Source: Xanthomonas hortorum pv. pelargonii
GTDB taxonomy: Bacteria; Pseudomonadota; Gammaproteobacteria; Xanthomonadales; Xanthomonadaceae
NCBI RefSeq assembly: GCF_024499015.1
Contig: NZ_CP098604.1
Span: forward strand, 310,001-374,000
Length of the DNA: 64,000 nucleotides
Reading direction: 5' to 3'
Shown here: piece after piece, positions 34,646-44,337 of the stretch
Layout: each line of letters opens with the position of its first letter
Numbering within the stretch: position 1 is the first letter of the stretch
Notes under the pieces: generated by a model
The model's database searches: none
Told to the model about the DNA's origin: nothing
Seen by the model: only the letters and a program-made list of their open reading frames with translations
Made by a program: the position numbers and the translations under genes

Positions 34646-35173
34646 TTACTCCAGCCCGTCCAGCAGCGCGTCGACCTTCTCTTTCGTCAGGTGCTCGTGG
34701 TAATGGCCGTTGATGACCATCATCGGCGCTGCAGAGCAGGCCGCCAGGCACTCTTCTTCGCGCTTGAGGTAGACCCGGCCATCGGCCGTCGACTGCCCCA
34801 GCTTGCAACCCAGTTTCTTCTCGGCGTGTGCCAGCAGATCCTCGGCGCCGTTGAGCCAGCAGCTGATATTGGTGCAGAACGCCACGTTGTGGCGGCCGAC
34901 CTTTTCAGTCTCGAACATCGAGTAGAAGCTGGCGACCTCGTAGGCCCACACCGGCGGCAGTTCCAGATACTTGGCCACGCCGACGATCAACTCATCGGTG
35001 AGCCAGCCCTGGTTCTGCTCTTGCGCAGCATGCAGGCCCTGCAGCACCGCCGACCGCTTGCGGTCGGGCGGAAACTTGCTCAGCCAATGATCGATGTGCG
35101 CGCGCGTCTTGTCGCTCAGCACTACCTGCGGATCGACGTCGCGCGCCGCTTCGAAATTACCCGTCGCCTTCAT
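34646..35173 (-). CDS. nuoE: NADH-quinone oxidoreductase subunit E
   Basis: 175-residue thioredoxin-fold subunit carrying the [2Fe-2S] cluster N1a. Cluster ligands are seen in [15 protein letters not shown] and [22 protein letters not shown]. The N-terminal helical part ([26 protein letters not shown]) is typical. Its ATG overlaps the nuoD stop (ATGA at 35170-35173). Confidence 0.97.
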   Translation of the reverse strand: MKATGNFEAARDVDPQVVLSDKTRAHIDHWLSKFPPDRKRSAVLQGLHAAQEQNQGWLTDELIVGVAKYLELPPVWAYEVASFYSMFETEKVGRHNVAFCTNISCWLNGAEDLLAHAEKKLGCKLGQSTADGRVYLKREEECLAACSAAPMMVINGHYHEHLTKEKVDALLDGLE

Positions 35174-36477
35174 CGGTCAACCTCACCGAAAACCAAATCG
35201 TAAGTACCGATCATCGCCACGACGTCGGCCAGCAAATAGCCCCGCACCACCGCGTCCATCGAGGACAGATGCGCAAAGCCCGGCGCGCGCAGATGCAGGC
35301 GGAACGGCTTGTTGGCGCCATCGGACATCAGGTAGCAGCCGAACTCGCCCTTGGGTGCTTCGACGGCGCAATAGGTCTCGCCAGCCGGCACGCAATAGCC
35401 TTCACTGAACAGCTTGAAGTGATGGATCAGCGCTTCCATGTCGTCCTTCATGCCTTCGCGGCTTGGCGGAGCGACCTTGAAATTGGTGACCATCACCGGG
35501 CCTGGATTGGCCTTCAGCCAGGTCACGCACTGCTTGATGATGCGGTTGGATTCACGCATCTCGGCAACACGGACCAGATAGCGGTCGTAGCAGTCGCCGT
35601 TGGTGCCGACCGGGATATCGAAATCCACCGCGTCGTACTTGGCATACGGCTGCTTTTTGCGCAGATCCCACTCGATACCGGAGCCACGCAGCATCGGGCC
35701 GGTCATGCCCCAGGCACGCGCCAGATCCGGGCTGATGATGCCGACATCGACGGTGCGCTGCTTCCAGATACGGTTATCGGTCAGCAGCGTTTCGTACTCG
35801 TCCACACGCGACGGGAACGTATTGGTGAAGTCCTCGAGGAAATCCAGCATCGAGCCTTCGCGCGCGGCATTGAGCTTCTTCAGCGCCCCGCCCTTGTGCC
35901 AACGCGATTCCTTGTACTTGGGCATGCGATCGGGCAGATCGCGATACACGCCACCGGGGCGATAGTAGGCAGCGTGCATGCGCGCGCCACTGACCGCCTC
36001 GTAAACGTCCATCAACTCTTCGCGCTCGCGGAACGCATACAGCATCACCGCCATCGCACCCAGATCGAGCGCGTTGGAGCCGAGCCACATCAGGTGGTTC
36101 TTGATGCGGGTGATTTCGTCGAACATCGTGCGGATGTACTGCGCACGCTCGGGCACTTCGATTCCCATCAGGGACTCGATCGCGCGCACGTAAGCATGCT
36201 CGTTGCACATCATCGACACGTAATCCAGACGATCCATGTACGGAACCGACTGGTTGAACGGCTTGGACTCGGCCAGCTTCTCGGTGCCACGGTGCAGCAG
36301 GCCGATATGCGGATCGGCACGCACCACGGTTTCGCCGTCCATTTCCAGGATCAAGCGCAGCACGCCGTGCGCCGCAGGATGCTGCGGGCCGAAGTTCATC
36401 GTGTAATTGCGAATTTCCTGCTTGCTTTCGACAGGATTGCTAGCGAAGGCGGCAGTCGCCTGGTGGAACTCACTCAC
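35170..36477 (-). CDS. nuoD: NADH-quinone oxidoreductase subunit D
   Basis: 435-residue 49-kDa-type subunit that lines the quinone site with NuoB. Key stretches: [49 protein letters not shown] [15 protein letters not shown], and the C-terminal [17 protein letters not shown]. It starts with GTG, which overlaps the nuoC stop (GTGA at 36474-36477). Confidence 0.97.
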   Translation of the reverse strand: MSEFHQATAAFASNPVESKQEIRNYTMNFGPQHPAAHGVLRLILEMDGETVVRADPHIGLLHRGTEKLAESKPFNQSVPYMDRLDYVSMMCNEHAYVRAIESLMGIEVPERAQYIRTMFDEITRIKNHLMWLGSNALDLGAMAVMLYAFREREELMDVYEAVSGARMHAAYYRPGGVYRDLPDRMPKYKESRWHKGGALKKLNAAREGSMLDFLEDFTNTFPSRVDEYETLLTDNRIWKQRTVDVGIISPDLARAWGMTGPMLRGSGIEWDLRKKQPYAKYDAVDFDIPVGTNGDCYDRYLVRVAEMRESNRIIKQCVTWLKANPGPVMVTNFKVAPPSREGMKDDMEALIHHFKLFSEGYCVPAGETYCAVEAPKGEFGCYLMSDGANKPFRLHLRAPGFAHLSSMDAVVRGYLLADVVAMIGTYDLVFGEVDR

Positions 36478-37226
36478 TTGGCAGTCTCCGACTTGCCCAC
36501 TTCACCGGCGGCAGTCTCATAACGGGCATCGTCGCGAATCACGCGCGGCACGCCGACGCGCGGCTCGACCGAGGTGACCGGCTCGTACACCACGCGCTTT
36601 TTCTCTTCGTCGTAACGTACTTCGACGTTGCCGATCAGCGGGAAATCCTTGCGGAACGGATGGCCGACGAATCCGTAGTCAGTCAGGATGCGGCGCAGAT
36701 CCGGGTGACCGTCGAACACGATGCCGAACAGGTCGAACGCCTCGCGCTCGAACCAGTTCACGCCCGGCCAGATATCGGTCAAGGAGGCCACCACCGGCAC
36801 CTGCTCGTCCGGGGCGTAGCAACGCACGCGCAGACGCTGGTTGTGCTGGTAGGACATCAGCTGGGCGACCACCGCAAAACGCTGCTTGGGCATGTGCTGC
36901 GGGTGGGCGCCATCGGAGCTTTCCTGGCTGGGAAATTCACCCCAGGCGAAACGCCCGACCGCCTTGCCTTCGACACCGCGGCTGAAACCCTGCGACGACA
37001 CGTCGGCGGTATCCCACTCGTCGCTGCCATAGCCCAGATGATCGACGCCGCACAGGTCGCTCAACTGCTCGAAACCGAGCTCGTCGCGCAAGGCCAGACA
37101 GGTGGCGTGCCAATCGGCCGCAGCGACTTCCAGCGTCACTTCGCCGCGCGGCAAGGCCACGGCAATCTGCGCACCGGCGAAACGTGCCGCAAGTCGGTCA
37201 GTGAAGGAGGATGCTTGCTCTGCCAT
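36474..37226 (-). CDS. nuoC: NADH-quinone oxidoreductase subunit C
   Basis: 250-residue 30-kDa-type subunit of the complex I connecting arm, separate from nuoD (they are fused in E. coli). The signature [40 protein letters not shown] is complete. The middle contains an insert (about 75-105, [26 protein letters not shown]) compared with shorter homologues. It lies 36 bases after nuoB. Confidence 0.97.
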   Translation of the reverse strand: MAEQASSFTDRLAARFAGAQIAVALPRGEVTLEVAAADWHATCLALRDELGFEQLSDLCGVDHLGYGSDEWDTADVSSQGFSRGVEGKAVGRFAWGEFPSQESSDGAHPQHMPKQRFAVVAQLMSYQHNQRLRVRCYAPDEQVPVVASLTDIWPGVNWFEREAFDLFGIVFDGHPDLRRILTDYGFVGHPFRKDFPLIGNVEVRYDEEKKRVVYEPVTSVEPRVGVPRVIRDDARYETAAGEVGKSETAK

Positions 37227-37262
37227 GGGGGCTTGGCTGCTCTCGGTAGAAGAAGACGGGTA

Positions 37263-37817
37263 TCAGCGCGCGATCGTCTGGGTACGCCAGATCTTCTTCT
37301 GCAGCTGCAAGATGCCGTAGACCAGCGCCTCGGCGGTCGGCGGGCAGCCCGGGACATAGATGTCCACCGGCACGATGCGGTCGCAACCGCGCACCACCGA
37401 ATACGAATAATGGTAATAGCCGCCGCCGTTGGCGCAGCTGCCCATCGAGATGACCCATTTGGGATCCGGCATCTGGTCATAGACCTTGCGCAGCGCTGGC
37501 GCCATCTTGTTGACCAGCGTGCCGGCCACGATCATCACGTCGGACTGGCGCGGCGACGGGCGAAACACCACGCCGTAACGGTCCAGATCCAGGCGCGCCG
37601 CGCCGGCATGCATCATCTCGACCGCACAGCAGGCCAGACCGAAAGTCATCGGCCACATCGAACCGGTACGCGCCCAATTCAACAGCGCATCCACGCTGGT
37701 GGTCACGTAGCCCTTTTCGAGCAGCGGGTTCTCGCCTTCCGGGCGCAGGATGTCGTCCAACCGACCTTCCGGCATCGGATTGGTCATCAGACGATCGAGG
37801 GTCTGAATCACTCCCAT
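37263..37817 (-). CDS. nuoB: NADH-quinone oxidoreductase subunit B
   Basis: 184-residue subunit carrying cluster N2, the last iron-sulfur cluster before quinone. The tandem-Cys motif [50 protein letters not shown] with the remaining ligands is intact. Starts 10 bases inside the end of nuoA in another frame. Confidence 0.98.
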   Translation of the reverse strand: MGVIQTLDRLMTNPMPEGRLDDILRPEGENPLLEKGYVTTSVDALLNWARTGSMWPMTFGLACCAVEMMHAGAARLDLDRYGVVFRPSPRQSDVMIVAGTLVNKMAPALRKVYDQMPDPKWVISMGSCANGGGYYHYSYSVVRGCDRIVPVDIYVPGCPPTAEALVYGILQLQKKIWRTQTIAR

Positions 37818-38164
37818 TCCAACGCTCCCTTCTTCCAGACGTAGATAAAACCGAGGAACAACATGCCGACGAACAGCCCCATGGTGACCAACGAACGTGC
37901 GCCGATCTCCATGAACACCTGCGTCCACGGCACGATGAAGATGATTTCCAGATCGAACACGATGAACTGGATCGCGATCAGGTAGTAGCGCACGTCGAAC
38001 TTCATGCGCGCGTCTTCGAATGCCTCGAAGCCACACTCGTACGGCGAGAGCTTGCGTGCATCGGGGCTACGCGGACCGAGGAACCGGCCGATCAACATCA
38101 ATGTGATGCCGATACCGGTGGCGACGATCAGAAACAGCAGACTCGGCAAATATTCGGCCAGCAC
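37808..38164 (-). CDS. nuoA: NADH-quinone oxidoreductase subunit A
   Basis: 118-residue three-helix membrane subunit of complex I and first gene of the operon. The conserved loop [38 protein letters not shown] is complete. Translation should start at GTG 38164, just after a GAGAG stretch. The operon promoter should lie in the roughly 106 bases up to the tRNA-Leu gene. Confidence 0.97.
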   Translation of the reverse strand: MLAEYLPSLLFLIVATGIGITLMLIGRFLGPRSPDARKLSPYECGFEAFEDARMKFDVRYYLIAIQFIVFDLEIIFIVPWTQVFMEIGARSLVTMGLFVGMLFLGFIYVWKKGALEWE

Positions 38165-38270
38165 AGCGATTCTCTCTTGCCTTTGCCCGCACGCGCCGCG
38201 TGCCGGCATGGGGTATAAGCAGGACCCGCGCGTGGCATTACCACGATGCGCAGGAACTGCAGCCAAACAA

Positions 38271-38355
38271 TGGTGCCCAAGAGGGGACTCGAACCCCTAC
38301 GACCTAAATCGCTACCACCTCAAGGTAGTGCGTCTACCAATTCCGCCACCTGGGC
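38271..38355 (-). tRNA. tRNA-Leu (GAG)
   Basis: 85-nt class II tRNA with encoded CCA. The anticodon loop CTACCTTGAGGTGGTAG reads GAG, with a long variable arm and the T-arm GGGGTTCGAGTCCCC. The acceptor GCCCAGG pairs with the 3' CTTGGGC part. It lies 49 bases downstream of secG, as E. coli leuU does, and is probably co-transcribed with it. Confidence 0.97.
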
Positions 38356-38404
38356 ATACGTTGCGCCGCTGGGCATCCCAGTGCGCAGCGTATTGTAACC
38401 GGCT

Positions 38405-38878
38405 TCAGCGTTTTTGTGCTGGTTCTGAAGCGTTTTCTTCGCGTGCCGCGGGCGCTTGCTGCGCCGGTGCGGACTGCGCTGGCGCTGCGGCCGGAACAGC
38501 GGCAGGCGATGGCTGCGACGGAGCGGTGGGCACTGCGCCGGCGGCTGGTGCCTGCGGCAACGGCTGAGTCAGCTCGCCGGCGGCGGCCGGTGCCGGGGTA
38601 GCCGACTGCGACATCACGCCAAGATTCTGATCGGTGGGACGCGCGCCATGGGTCGCATACCACGCCATGAACAGGCTGATGCTGAAAAACACCACCGCCA
38701 GCCATTTGGTCGACTTGGACAGGAAGTTCGACGCACCCTGCGAACCAAACACGGTACCCGAGGCACCAGCACCGAAACCGGAGCCCGCTGCCGCACCCGC
38801 GCCACGCTGCATCAGGATCAGCGCAATCATCGCCAGCGCGACCAGCACGTAGACCACATTGAGGATCAACATCAGCAT
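38405..38878 (-). CDS. secG: Preprotein translocase subunit SecG with extended tail
   Basis: 157-residue small membrane subunit of SecYEG. The first 80 residues are typical: helix 1 (ILNVVYVLVALAMIALILMQ), the loop RGAGAAAGSGFGAGASGTVFGSQGASNFLSKSTKWLA, and helix 2 (VVFFSISLFMAWYATH). After that comes a tail of about 70 residues made mostly of Ala, Pro, Gln and Ser, longer than the E. coli protein's tail. It lies between tpiA and tRNA-Leu. Confidence 0.95.
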   Translation of the reverse strand: MLMLILNVVYVLVALAMIALILMQRGAGAAAGSGFGAGASGTVFGSQGASNFLSKSTKWLAVVFFSISLFMAWYATHGARPTDQNLGVMSQSATPAPAAAGELTQPLPQAPAAGAVPTAPSQPSPAAVPAAAPAQSAPAQQAPAAREENASEPAQKR

Positions 38879-38911
38879 TTCGAAATCCGTCCCCGGACAA
38901 AACTTAATGGG

Positions 38912-39667
38912 TTAACAAGCGGCCGCCGCACGTGCGATGGCCAGGAAATCTTCGGCGACCAGTGATGCGCCTCCGACCAGCCCGCCGTCGACATCGGGCT
39001 GTGCGAACAGCTCGTTGGCGTTGTCGGGCTTGACACTGCCCCCGTACACGATGGGCAGCGAATCAGCAATTCTAGCATCCGCCTTTGCGACTTCGCCACG
39101 CAGGAAGGCGTGCACAGCCTGGGCCTGCTCCGGGCTGGCAGTGCGGCCGGTACCAATGGCCCAGATCGGTTCATACGCAAGCACGGCGCGCGTAAAGCCT
39201 TCGCTGCCGACCAGGGCCAGCACCGGCTCGAGCTGAGCGCGCAGCACCGCCTCGGTCTGGCCCGCTTCGCGCTGCTCCAACGATTCGCCGACGCACAGCA
39301 CCGGGATCAACCCGGCATGCATGGCGGCCGCGAACTTACGCGCCACCAGCTCACTGCTCTCTTGATGGTACTGGCGACGTTCGGAGTGCCCGACCAGCCC
39401 GTACTCGGCGCCGACATCGACCAACATCGTGGCCGAGACCTCGCCGGTGTAGGCGCCCTTCTCGTTACTGCTGACGTCCTGCGCACCAAAGCACAGGTGA
39501 TGCTCCTCGAAATCCTCGATCAGATCGCCGAGGTAAGGCAGTGGCGGCAGGATGACGACATCGACACCCTCCAGGGGCATGTGCGCGGCGATCTGGGCCA
39601 CCAGTTCGGTGGCGAAGGCGCGGCTGCCATGCAGCTTCCAATTTCCGGCAACGAGTTTTCGACGCAT
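38912..39667 (-). CDS. tpiA: Triose-phosphate isomerase
   Basis: 251-residue glycolytic enzyme that interconverts dihydroxyacetone phosphate and glyceraldehyde 3-phosphate. All family landmarks: GNWKLHGS with the active Lys, VGHSERRQYHQE with the catalytic His, AYEPIWAIGTG with the catalytic Glu, and YGGSVKPDNANEL. Met at 39667 gives the standard start; the frame runs further without support. 33 bases separate it from secG. Confidence 0.98.
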   Translation of the reverse strand: MRRKLVAGNWKLHGSRAFATELVAQIAAHMPLEGVDVVILPPLPYLGDLIEDFEEHHLCFGAQDVSSNEKGAYTGEVSATMLVDVGAEYGLVGHSERRQYHQESSELVARKFAAAMHAGLIPVLCVGESLEQREAGQTEAVLRAQLEPVLALVGSEGFTRAVLAYEPIWAIGTGRTASPEQAQAVHAFLRGEVAKADARIADSLPIVYGGSVKPDNANELFAQPDVDGGLVGGASLVAEDFLAIARAAAAC

Positions 39668-39779
39668 CAGGCGCAGGTTCCTGAGTGGAAGAGAGGCGAC
39701 AGAATAGCCCATGCCCTGTCGGCAGCCGGCACACTTCTGTCCATTGCCTGTCCCATCCCCTCTTCAGCAGGAACCTGCC

Positions 39780-40580
39780 ATGTCCGTTTCGCCTGTCTTC
39801 GCGCTGGTCACCGGCGCCTCCAGCGGCATCGGCCGCGAGATTGCCCGCGCCTACGCCAGGCGCGGCGTGCCGTTGATCCTGACCGCGCGCCGGGTGGACA
39901 GGCTGGAAGCACTGGCCGACGAGTTAAGGACGTCGGTGCAGGTGGAAGTGTTGCCTGCCGATCTGGCTAACCCTGCGGCGGTAGAGATGCTGGTTGCGCA
40001 GATCCAGCGTAATGGCTGGACCGTAAGCACCCTGGTCAACAATGCCGGCTACGGTGTGCCGGGCCGCTATCTGCACAACGACTGGGCCACGCATGCGCGC
40101 TTTCTGCAGGTGATGGTGGGCGCGGTGTGCGAGCTGACCTGGCGGTTGTTGCCGATGATCCGCGCCAGTGGCCAGGGCCGCATTCTCAACGTGGCCTCGT
40201 TTGCCGCGCTGACGCCCAGCGCAGACGGGCAAACGCTGTATGCGGCAAGCAAGAGCTTCCTGCTGCGCTTCAGCGAATCGCTGGCGCTGGAAAACGCCGA
40301 TTGTGCAGTGAGGGTCTGCGCGCTGTGCCCGGGCTTTGCGTGGTCGGAATTTCACGACATCACTGGCACACGCGAGCAGATGTCCACCCCGCCCCGCTGG
40401 GCGTGGCTGCAGGCCGATGCCGTGGCCGAATACGGCATCGAAGCACTGGAGCGCGGACAGGTGCTGGCAGTGCCGGGCTGGCGCTATCGCCTGGCCAATG
40501 CCGGGTTACGATTGCTGCCGCATGCGCTTGCATTGCGCCTGATGGCGCGAGGATCGCATCGGGTGCGCCCGCTGGATTGA
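39780..40580 (+). CDS. Short-chain dehydrogenase/reductase
   Basis: 266-residue classical SDR with intact active site: TGASSGIGREIA at about 12-23, NNAGYG, catalytic Ser in LNVASFAAL, and YAASK. After the core it has a C-terminal hydrophobic stretch (YRLANAGLRLLPHALALRLM) that may touch the membrane, as in DltE/YqjQ-type SDRs. Substrate unknown. AGGA lies 7 bases before the ATG. It is a lone plus-strand gene, divergent from tpiA and convergent with the globin gene. Confidence 0.9.
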   Translation: MSVSPVFALVTGASSGIGREIARAYARRGVPLILTARRVDRLEALADELRTSVQVEVLPADLANPAAVEMLVAQIQRNGWTVSTLVNNAGYGVPGRYLHNDWATHARFLQVMVGAVCELTWRLLPMIRASGQGRILNVASFAALTPSADGQTLYAASKSFLLRFSESLALENADCAVRVCALCPGFAWSEFHDITGTREQMSTPPRWAWLQADAVAEYGIEALERGQVLAVPGWRYRLANAGLRLLPHALALRLMARGSHRVRPLD

Positions 40581-40652
40581 GGCGACTGGGCGGTGGATCA
40601 GCGTAGGTGCGTACGGCTCTGCACGACCGCATGACCATACCCACACGGGATG

Positions 40653-41081
40653 TCAGTGATTGACGATGTCGCCGTGCATTGCCGCCAGTCGTGCGAGCAA
40701 GCGATTCTGCGTGCGGCGCGGAATCTTGCGCTGATCCATCGCCCAGTTCAGATCCTCGACCAAGGCATTGAAGTCGCCTTCGCGAATGGCCAGATGCGCA
40801 TGCGCCTGTTTCATCGACTTGGCGGTATCCGGGCATGGCCCGTCGCTGACTTGGCAGAATTTCTGCACCAGACGCTCGTTGAGCATGACGATATTGACGC
40901 GCGCGAATTGATCGACGATGCGTTGATCGTCGGCAATGCGCGAGAGCATGGTTTCCACCAGCGCCTCGATCCCGGCTTGCCCGCCGAGTTCGTCGTAGAG
41001 CGTCTGGCGCGGTTGCGTGGTGGCGCAGGCGCTCACCACGCCCAGCACGCAAAGCAGGCAGCAGCGCAGCCATCGGTTCAT
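40653..41081 (-). CDS. Group 1 truncated hemoglobin, predicted lipoprotein
   Basis: 142 residues. A lipobox (VSAC, Cys19) with Ala at +2 predicts an outer-membrane-sorted lipoprotein. The globin part begins LYDELGGQAGIEALVETMLSRI and contains MKQAHAHLAI, which places the proximal His. The distal Tyr of helix B usual in this group (DDFYxRV) is Leu here (ETMLSRI). Two Cys frame a short insert (FCQVSDGPCP). Haem binding by the lone proximal His is likely; ligand chemistry should differ from M. tuberculosis HbN. Its ATG overlaps the DUF3034 stop by one base (TGATG), making it the last gene of a coupled four-gene operon. Confidence 0.85.
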   Translation of the reverse strand: MNRWLRCCLLCVLGVVSACATTQPRQTLYDELGGQAGIEALVETMLSRIADDQRIVDQFARVNIVMLNERLVQKFCQVSDGPCPDTAKSMKQAHAHLAIREGDFNALVEDLNWAMDQRKIPRRTQNRLLARLAAMHGDIVNH

Positions 41082-41956
41082 CAGAACGCCACCTGCAAGG
41101 AAAGATAGGGACCACGTTGATCGGCGAGCGTGGCGATGTCGCCAAGGTCTGCCCAGGCCGCGGTGAACGACACATGCTTGCTGGGAAACCAGGCGACGAA
41201 TGCGTCTGCCCAGGCCTGTTCGCGCGCGAAGCCCAGGTTATCGGGTTTGTCTCGGTATTCCACGCCCACTGCCAGGGAGGGCAACAGCATTACCGCAGCG
41301 CTGGCCTCGGCCACCAGCCGGTAGCTGTTGCGACGATCGCCGCCGAAGCCGAGCAAGCCGGTCTGATTGGCGCGGGTGGCGCGCAGGGTGCCGTTGAGCA
41401 ACAGCTGATAACCGCCAACGCCTTGCAGAAACAGCCGGCTGGCACTGACGTACACATCGGTGCCGTGGTCGTCGCGCGCACCGATCGCCAGGGGCAGCGT
41501 GCCGTTGCGCAAACGCCTGTATTGCATGCCCAGACTGACTTGCGGCGCGCTCCCGTACACGAGGTCGCCCTGCAAGCGCAGCTTTGCGCCGAACACGTCC
41601 TGACCCAGCGCATTCCATGGCAAGCCCAATCGGTCCTGCAACGTGCCCAGATCCAGGCGTTGCCGCGCGAGCGAGAGTTCCAGCCGATTGCCGACGGTGA
41701 GCGCGGCGCCCTGCACATCCAATCGGTAATCGCCGCTGTCCACGTGGGTGGCGAACACGACGGTGGCAAGTTCATCGCGCGTGCCGTAGCCCGATAGCGT
41801 GGCCCACGGCACGATGCCTCCGCCGCTGCTGCCTTCGATCATCGACACGCCGCCGGTGGCAAGCAGACGCCCTTCTCCAGCGATCGCCAGTGTCGGCGTG
41901 AGCGCCAAACAACCCAATACTGCAGCAGACCGCGCAGCCCGCACCCACTTGCTCAT
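41081..41956 (-). CDS. DUF3034-family exported protein, probable beta-barrel
   Basis: 291 residues with signal peptide ending near AIAG. The rest is made of alternating amphipathic stretches and ends in Phe (GPYLSLQVAF), typical of outer-membrane beta-barrels. Recognised as DUF3034 from the pattern GGVSMIEGSSGGGIVPWATLSGYGT and the C-terminal WFPSKHVSFTAAWADLGDIA. Function is unknown. It overlaps the GGDEF-EAL gene by 4 bases (ATGA) and the globin gene by one base, so it is made together with both. Confidence 0.8.
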   Translation of the reverse strand: MSKWVRAARSAAVLGCLALTPTLAIAGEGRLLATGGVSMIEGSSGGGIVPWATLSGYGTRDELATVVFATHVDSGDYRLDVQGAALTVGNRLELSLARQRLDLGTLQDRLGLPWNALGQDVFGAKLRLQGDLVYGSAPQVSLGMQYRRLRNGTLPLAIGARDDHGTDVYVSASRLFLQGVGGYQLLLNGTLRATRANQTGLLGFGGDRRNSYRLVAEASAAVMLLPSLAVGVEYRDKPDNLGFAREQAWADAFVAWFPSKHVSFTAAWADLGDIATLADQRGPYLSLQVAF

Positions 41957-44337
41957 CGTTGCGCTCCTGCTTGCGCGGCCGGCACCAGATCGAGTTGACC
42001 CAGATCGAGTTGACGCATGCACCAGGCCACAAACGGCACTTCTTCCAGCGGCGGCGCGTAAAGATAGCCCTGCACCATGTCGCAGCCATAACTGCGCAGC
42101 AGCCCGAGCGCTGTGGCGTTTTCCACGCCTTCGGCGATCACGCTCAAGCCGAGGTTATGCCCCAAATCGATCGTGCTGCGCACGATGAATGCATCGTCGG
42201 TGCCTTCGGCCAATTGCATGACGAAACTCTTGTCGATCTTCAATTCGTTGACCGGCATGCGCTTGAGCTGCGCCAGCGAGGAATAGCCGGTGCCGAAGTC
42301 GTCGATGGACAGGCGCACGCCGACGCTGCGCAGCTGATGCAGCATGTGCAGCGCGAATTCGACATCGCGCATCAAGGCGCTTTCGGTCAATTCCAGCGTG
42401 ACCCGCTCGGCCGCCACCGCGTGATGCTCCAGACGACCGCGCACATAATCCGGCAGGCCGGGGTCGGACAGATCGAGCGCAGAGAGATTGATCGCCATGC
42501 CCAGCTCCAGGCCCTGGCTGCGCCATTGCGCCTGGCACCGCAGCGCCTCGTCCAGCACATAGCGGGTCAGCGGGTGGATCACCCCGGAGTGCTCGGCGAG
42601 CGGAATGAATTCGTCCGGGCCGATCGGCCCCAGCACCGGGTGATGCCAGCGCACCAGCACCTCGACCTGTTCGACGCGATCGCTGCGCAGGCAGATCTTG
42701 GGCTGGAAGCGCAAGGTCAGTTCGTTGCTGGCAATCGCCTGGCGCAGATCGCCAGTGAGCCTTAGACGACGCAGATGCTGCTCGTCCTGGCCCAGGCGAT
42801 ACACGCTGCTGGCACCGATGGTGATGACATTGCCGCCCTGGCGACGTGCGATATCGGCGCGCCGCAGCAAGGTATCCGGATCGGCGCCGTGTTCGGGGAT
42901 CAAGGCGATGCCGATGCTGGCTTCCAGCTGGATGCGCGCCTGCGGCAACGCCAGTGGGCGACGCAGCTGCAGCAGCAATCGTTGCGCATCCTGCTGCACG
43001 CTGGTCATATCGGCCTGCGCCACCACCACCATGAATTCGTCGCTGCCTAGCCGCCCGACCACATTGGGCTCCTGCACGACCTCGGCAAGGCGGCGCCCTG
43101 CTTCGACCAGCACCTGATCAGCGAAGTCGTGCCCCAGGCTGTCGTTGAGTTCCTTGAAGCGCTCCAGATCCAGGATCAGCACGGCGGCCGTACCGCCGGA
43201 GGCCACGGTCTGGTCGACCACCTGTTGCAGCCGCTCCAGCAGCCAGATGCGATTGGGCAGGCCGGTCAAGGCATCGTGGCGCGCCTGATGCAGGATGTGC
43301 TGCTCGCGGCTGGCGATCTGCTGCTGCATGCGCCCGAAGCTGTCGGCCAGCTCGGCCAGTTCGCGTCCGGGCGGCACCTGCACCGCGGTGTGGTAATCGC
43401 CGCGCTGGATGCGTCGTGCTGCCTGCACCAACTGCGCGACCGGCTTGCTGACGCTGCGCGCGAGAAAAATCGCCACACCGAGTGCGGCGGCCGTGGCCAG
43501 ACCGGCCAACAACAGAATGCGCAGCTTGAGGATGCGGTACGGTGCGACCGCACGATCCAGCGAGGCCTGCAAGGCGACCCGCACATGACTGTCGCCCTGG
43601 ATCGATTGCAGTTTGACCAGGTAACGTGCGTCGGCCAGCGTCAGCGGGATCGCTTCGCCCTGCCCCGCTTCGGCGGCGGGCAGCTGCTGCGGGAACTCGG
43701 CGCGCGCAGCCGGCTCCAGGGTGGAGGCCAGTACGCGCACCGGCGGGCCATCGGTGAAAAAGGTCGCATCCAGCCCGGTGGTGGTACGAAAGTCCTGCGC
43801 AAGCCCATCGCCGGACTCGTTGCCGATCGCGATCCAGCCCACCCGGTTCGGCGCCAGCACCTGCACCACCGCCAGCCGCACGATGCGTTGATCCAGTGCC
43901 ACCACCCCGACCGCGTGCCCGTCGCGCTGTGCCTGTTGCAGCAGGGCCTGCACGGCGCGCAATTGCTCGGCTTGCGGCAGATCTGCCAGCCCGGTCAGGA
44001 ATTCGCCATCCGGCGACAACAGCACCGCGGTCTGCGCCGACATGCGCGCGGCATGGTTGCGCAATGCCGACTGCATGGTCGGCACGTCGCCACTGGCCAC
44101 CGCCGCACGGAAACCGAAATCGTCGGCCAGCACCGAGGCCGACTGCAGCAGTTGCTCATCGCGGCGCACATTGATGCGTTGCCAGACGCGTTCGCCGATC
44201 TGCAGTTCTTCGCCGAGCTGCGCCTTGACGCTGCGCTCGGTGGCGACCTGCACCGCGATGAAGGTCAGCGTTTGCGTGGCGAGCACGACCAGCACCACCA
44301 AGGCCGCGATGCGGGTATGCAGGCGCATCGCCTTCAT
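41953..44337 (-). CDS. dCACHE-HAMP-GGDEF-EAL c-di-GMP signalling protein
   Basis: 794-residue inner-membrane protein. TM1 at about 9-31, periplasmic dCACHE_3-like sensor at about 32-270 (FRAAVASGDVPTMQSALRNHAARM), TM2 at about 272-294, HAMP at 295-350, GGDEF at about 355-510 and EAL at about 525-785. The GGDEF motif reads GSDEF (431-435), so cyclase activity is doubtful. The EAL motif reads EVL (559-561), but the other phosphodiesterase residues are present (INLS, ELTES, DDFGTGYSS at 679-687, KIDKSF, AEGVE), so c-di-GMP hydrolysis is likely. Start overlaps the cupredoxin-like gene (ATGA). The periplasmic domain would read a signal linked to its exported partners; that is inference. Confidence 0.92.
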   Translation of the reverse strand: MKAMRLHTRIAALVVLVVLATQTLTFIAVQVATERSVKAQLGEELQIGERVWQRINVRRDEQLLQSASVLADDFGFRAAVASGDVPTMQSALRNHAARMSAQTAVLLSPDGEFLTGLADLPQAEQLRAVQALLQQAQRDGHAVGVVALDQRIVRLAVVQVLAPNRVGWIAIGNESGDGLAQDFRTTTGLDATFFTDGPPVRVLASTLEPAARAEFPQQLPAAEAGQGEAIPLTLADARYLVKLQSIQGDSHVRVALQASLDRAVAPYRILKLRILLLAGLATAAALGVAIFLARSVSKPVAQLVQAARRIQRGDYHTAVQVPPGRELAELADSFGRMQQQIASREQHILHQARHDALTGLPNRIWLLERLQQVVDQTVASGGTAAVLILDLERFKELNDSLGHDFADQVLVEAGRRLAEVVQEPNVVGRLGSDEFMVVVAQADMTSVQQDAQRLLLQLRRPLALPQARIQLEASIGIALIPEHGADPDTLLRRADIARRQGGNVITIGASSVYRLGQDEQHLRRLRLTGDLRQAIASNELTLRFQPKICLRSDRVEQVEVLVRWHHPVLGPIGPDEFIPLAEHSGVIHPLTRYVLDEALRCQAQWRSQGLELGMAINLSALDLSDPGLPDYVRGRLEHHAVAAERVTLELTESALMRDVEFALHMLHQLRSVGVRLSIDDFGTGYSSLAQLKRMPVNELKIDKSFVMQLAEGTDDAFIVRSTIDLGHNLGLSVIAEGVENATALGLLRSYGCDMVQGYLYAPPLEEVPFVAWCMRQLDLGQLDLVPAAQAGAQR

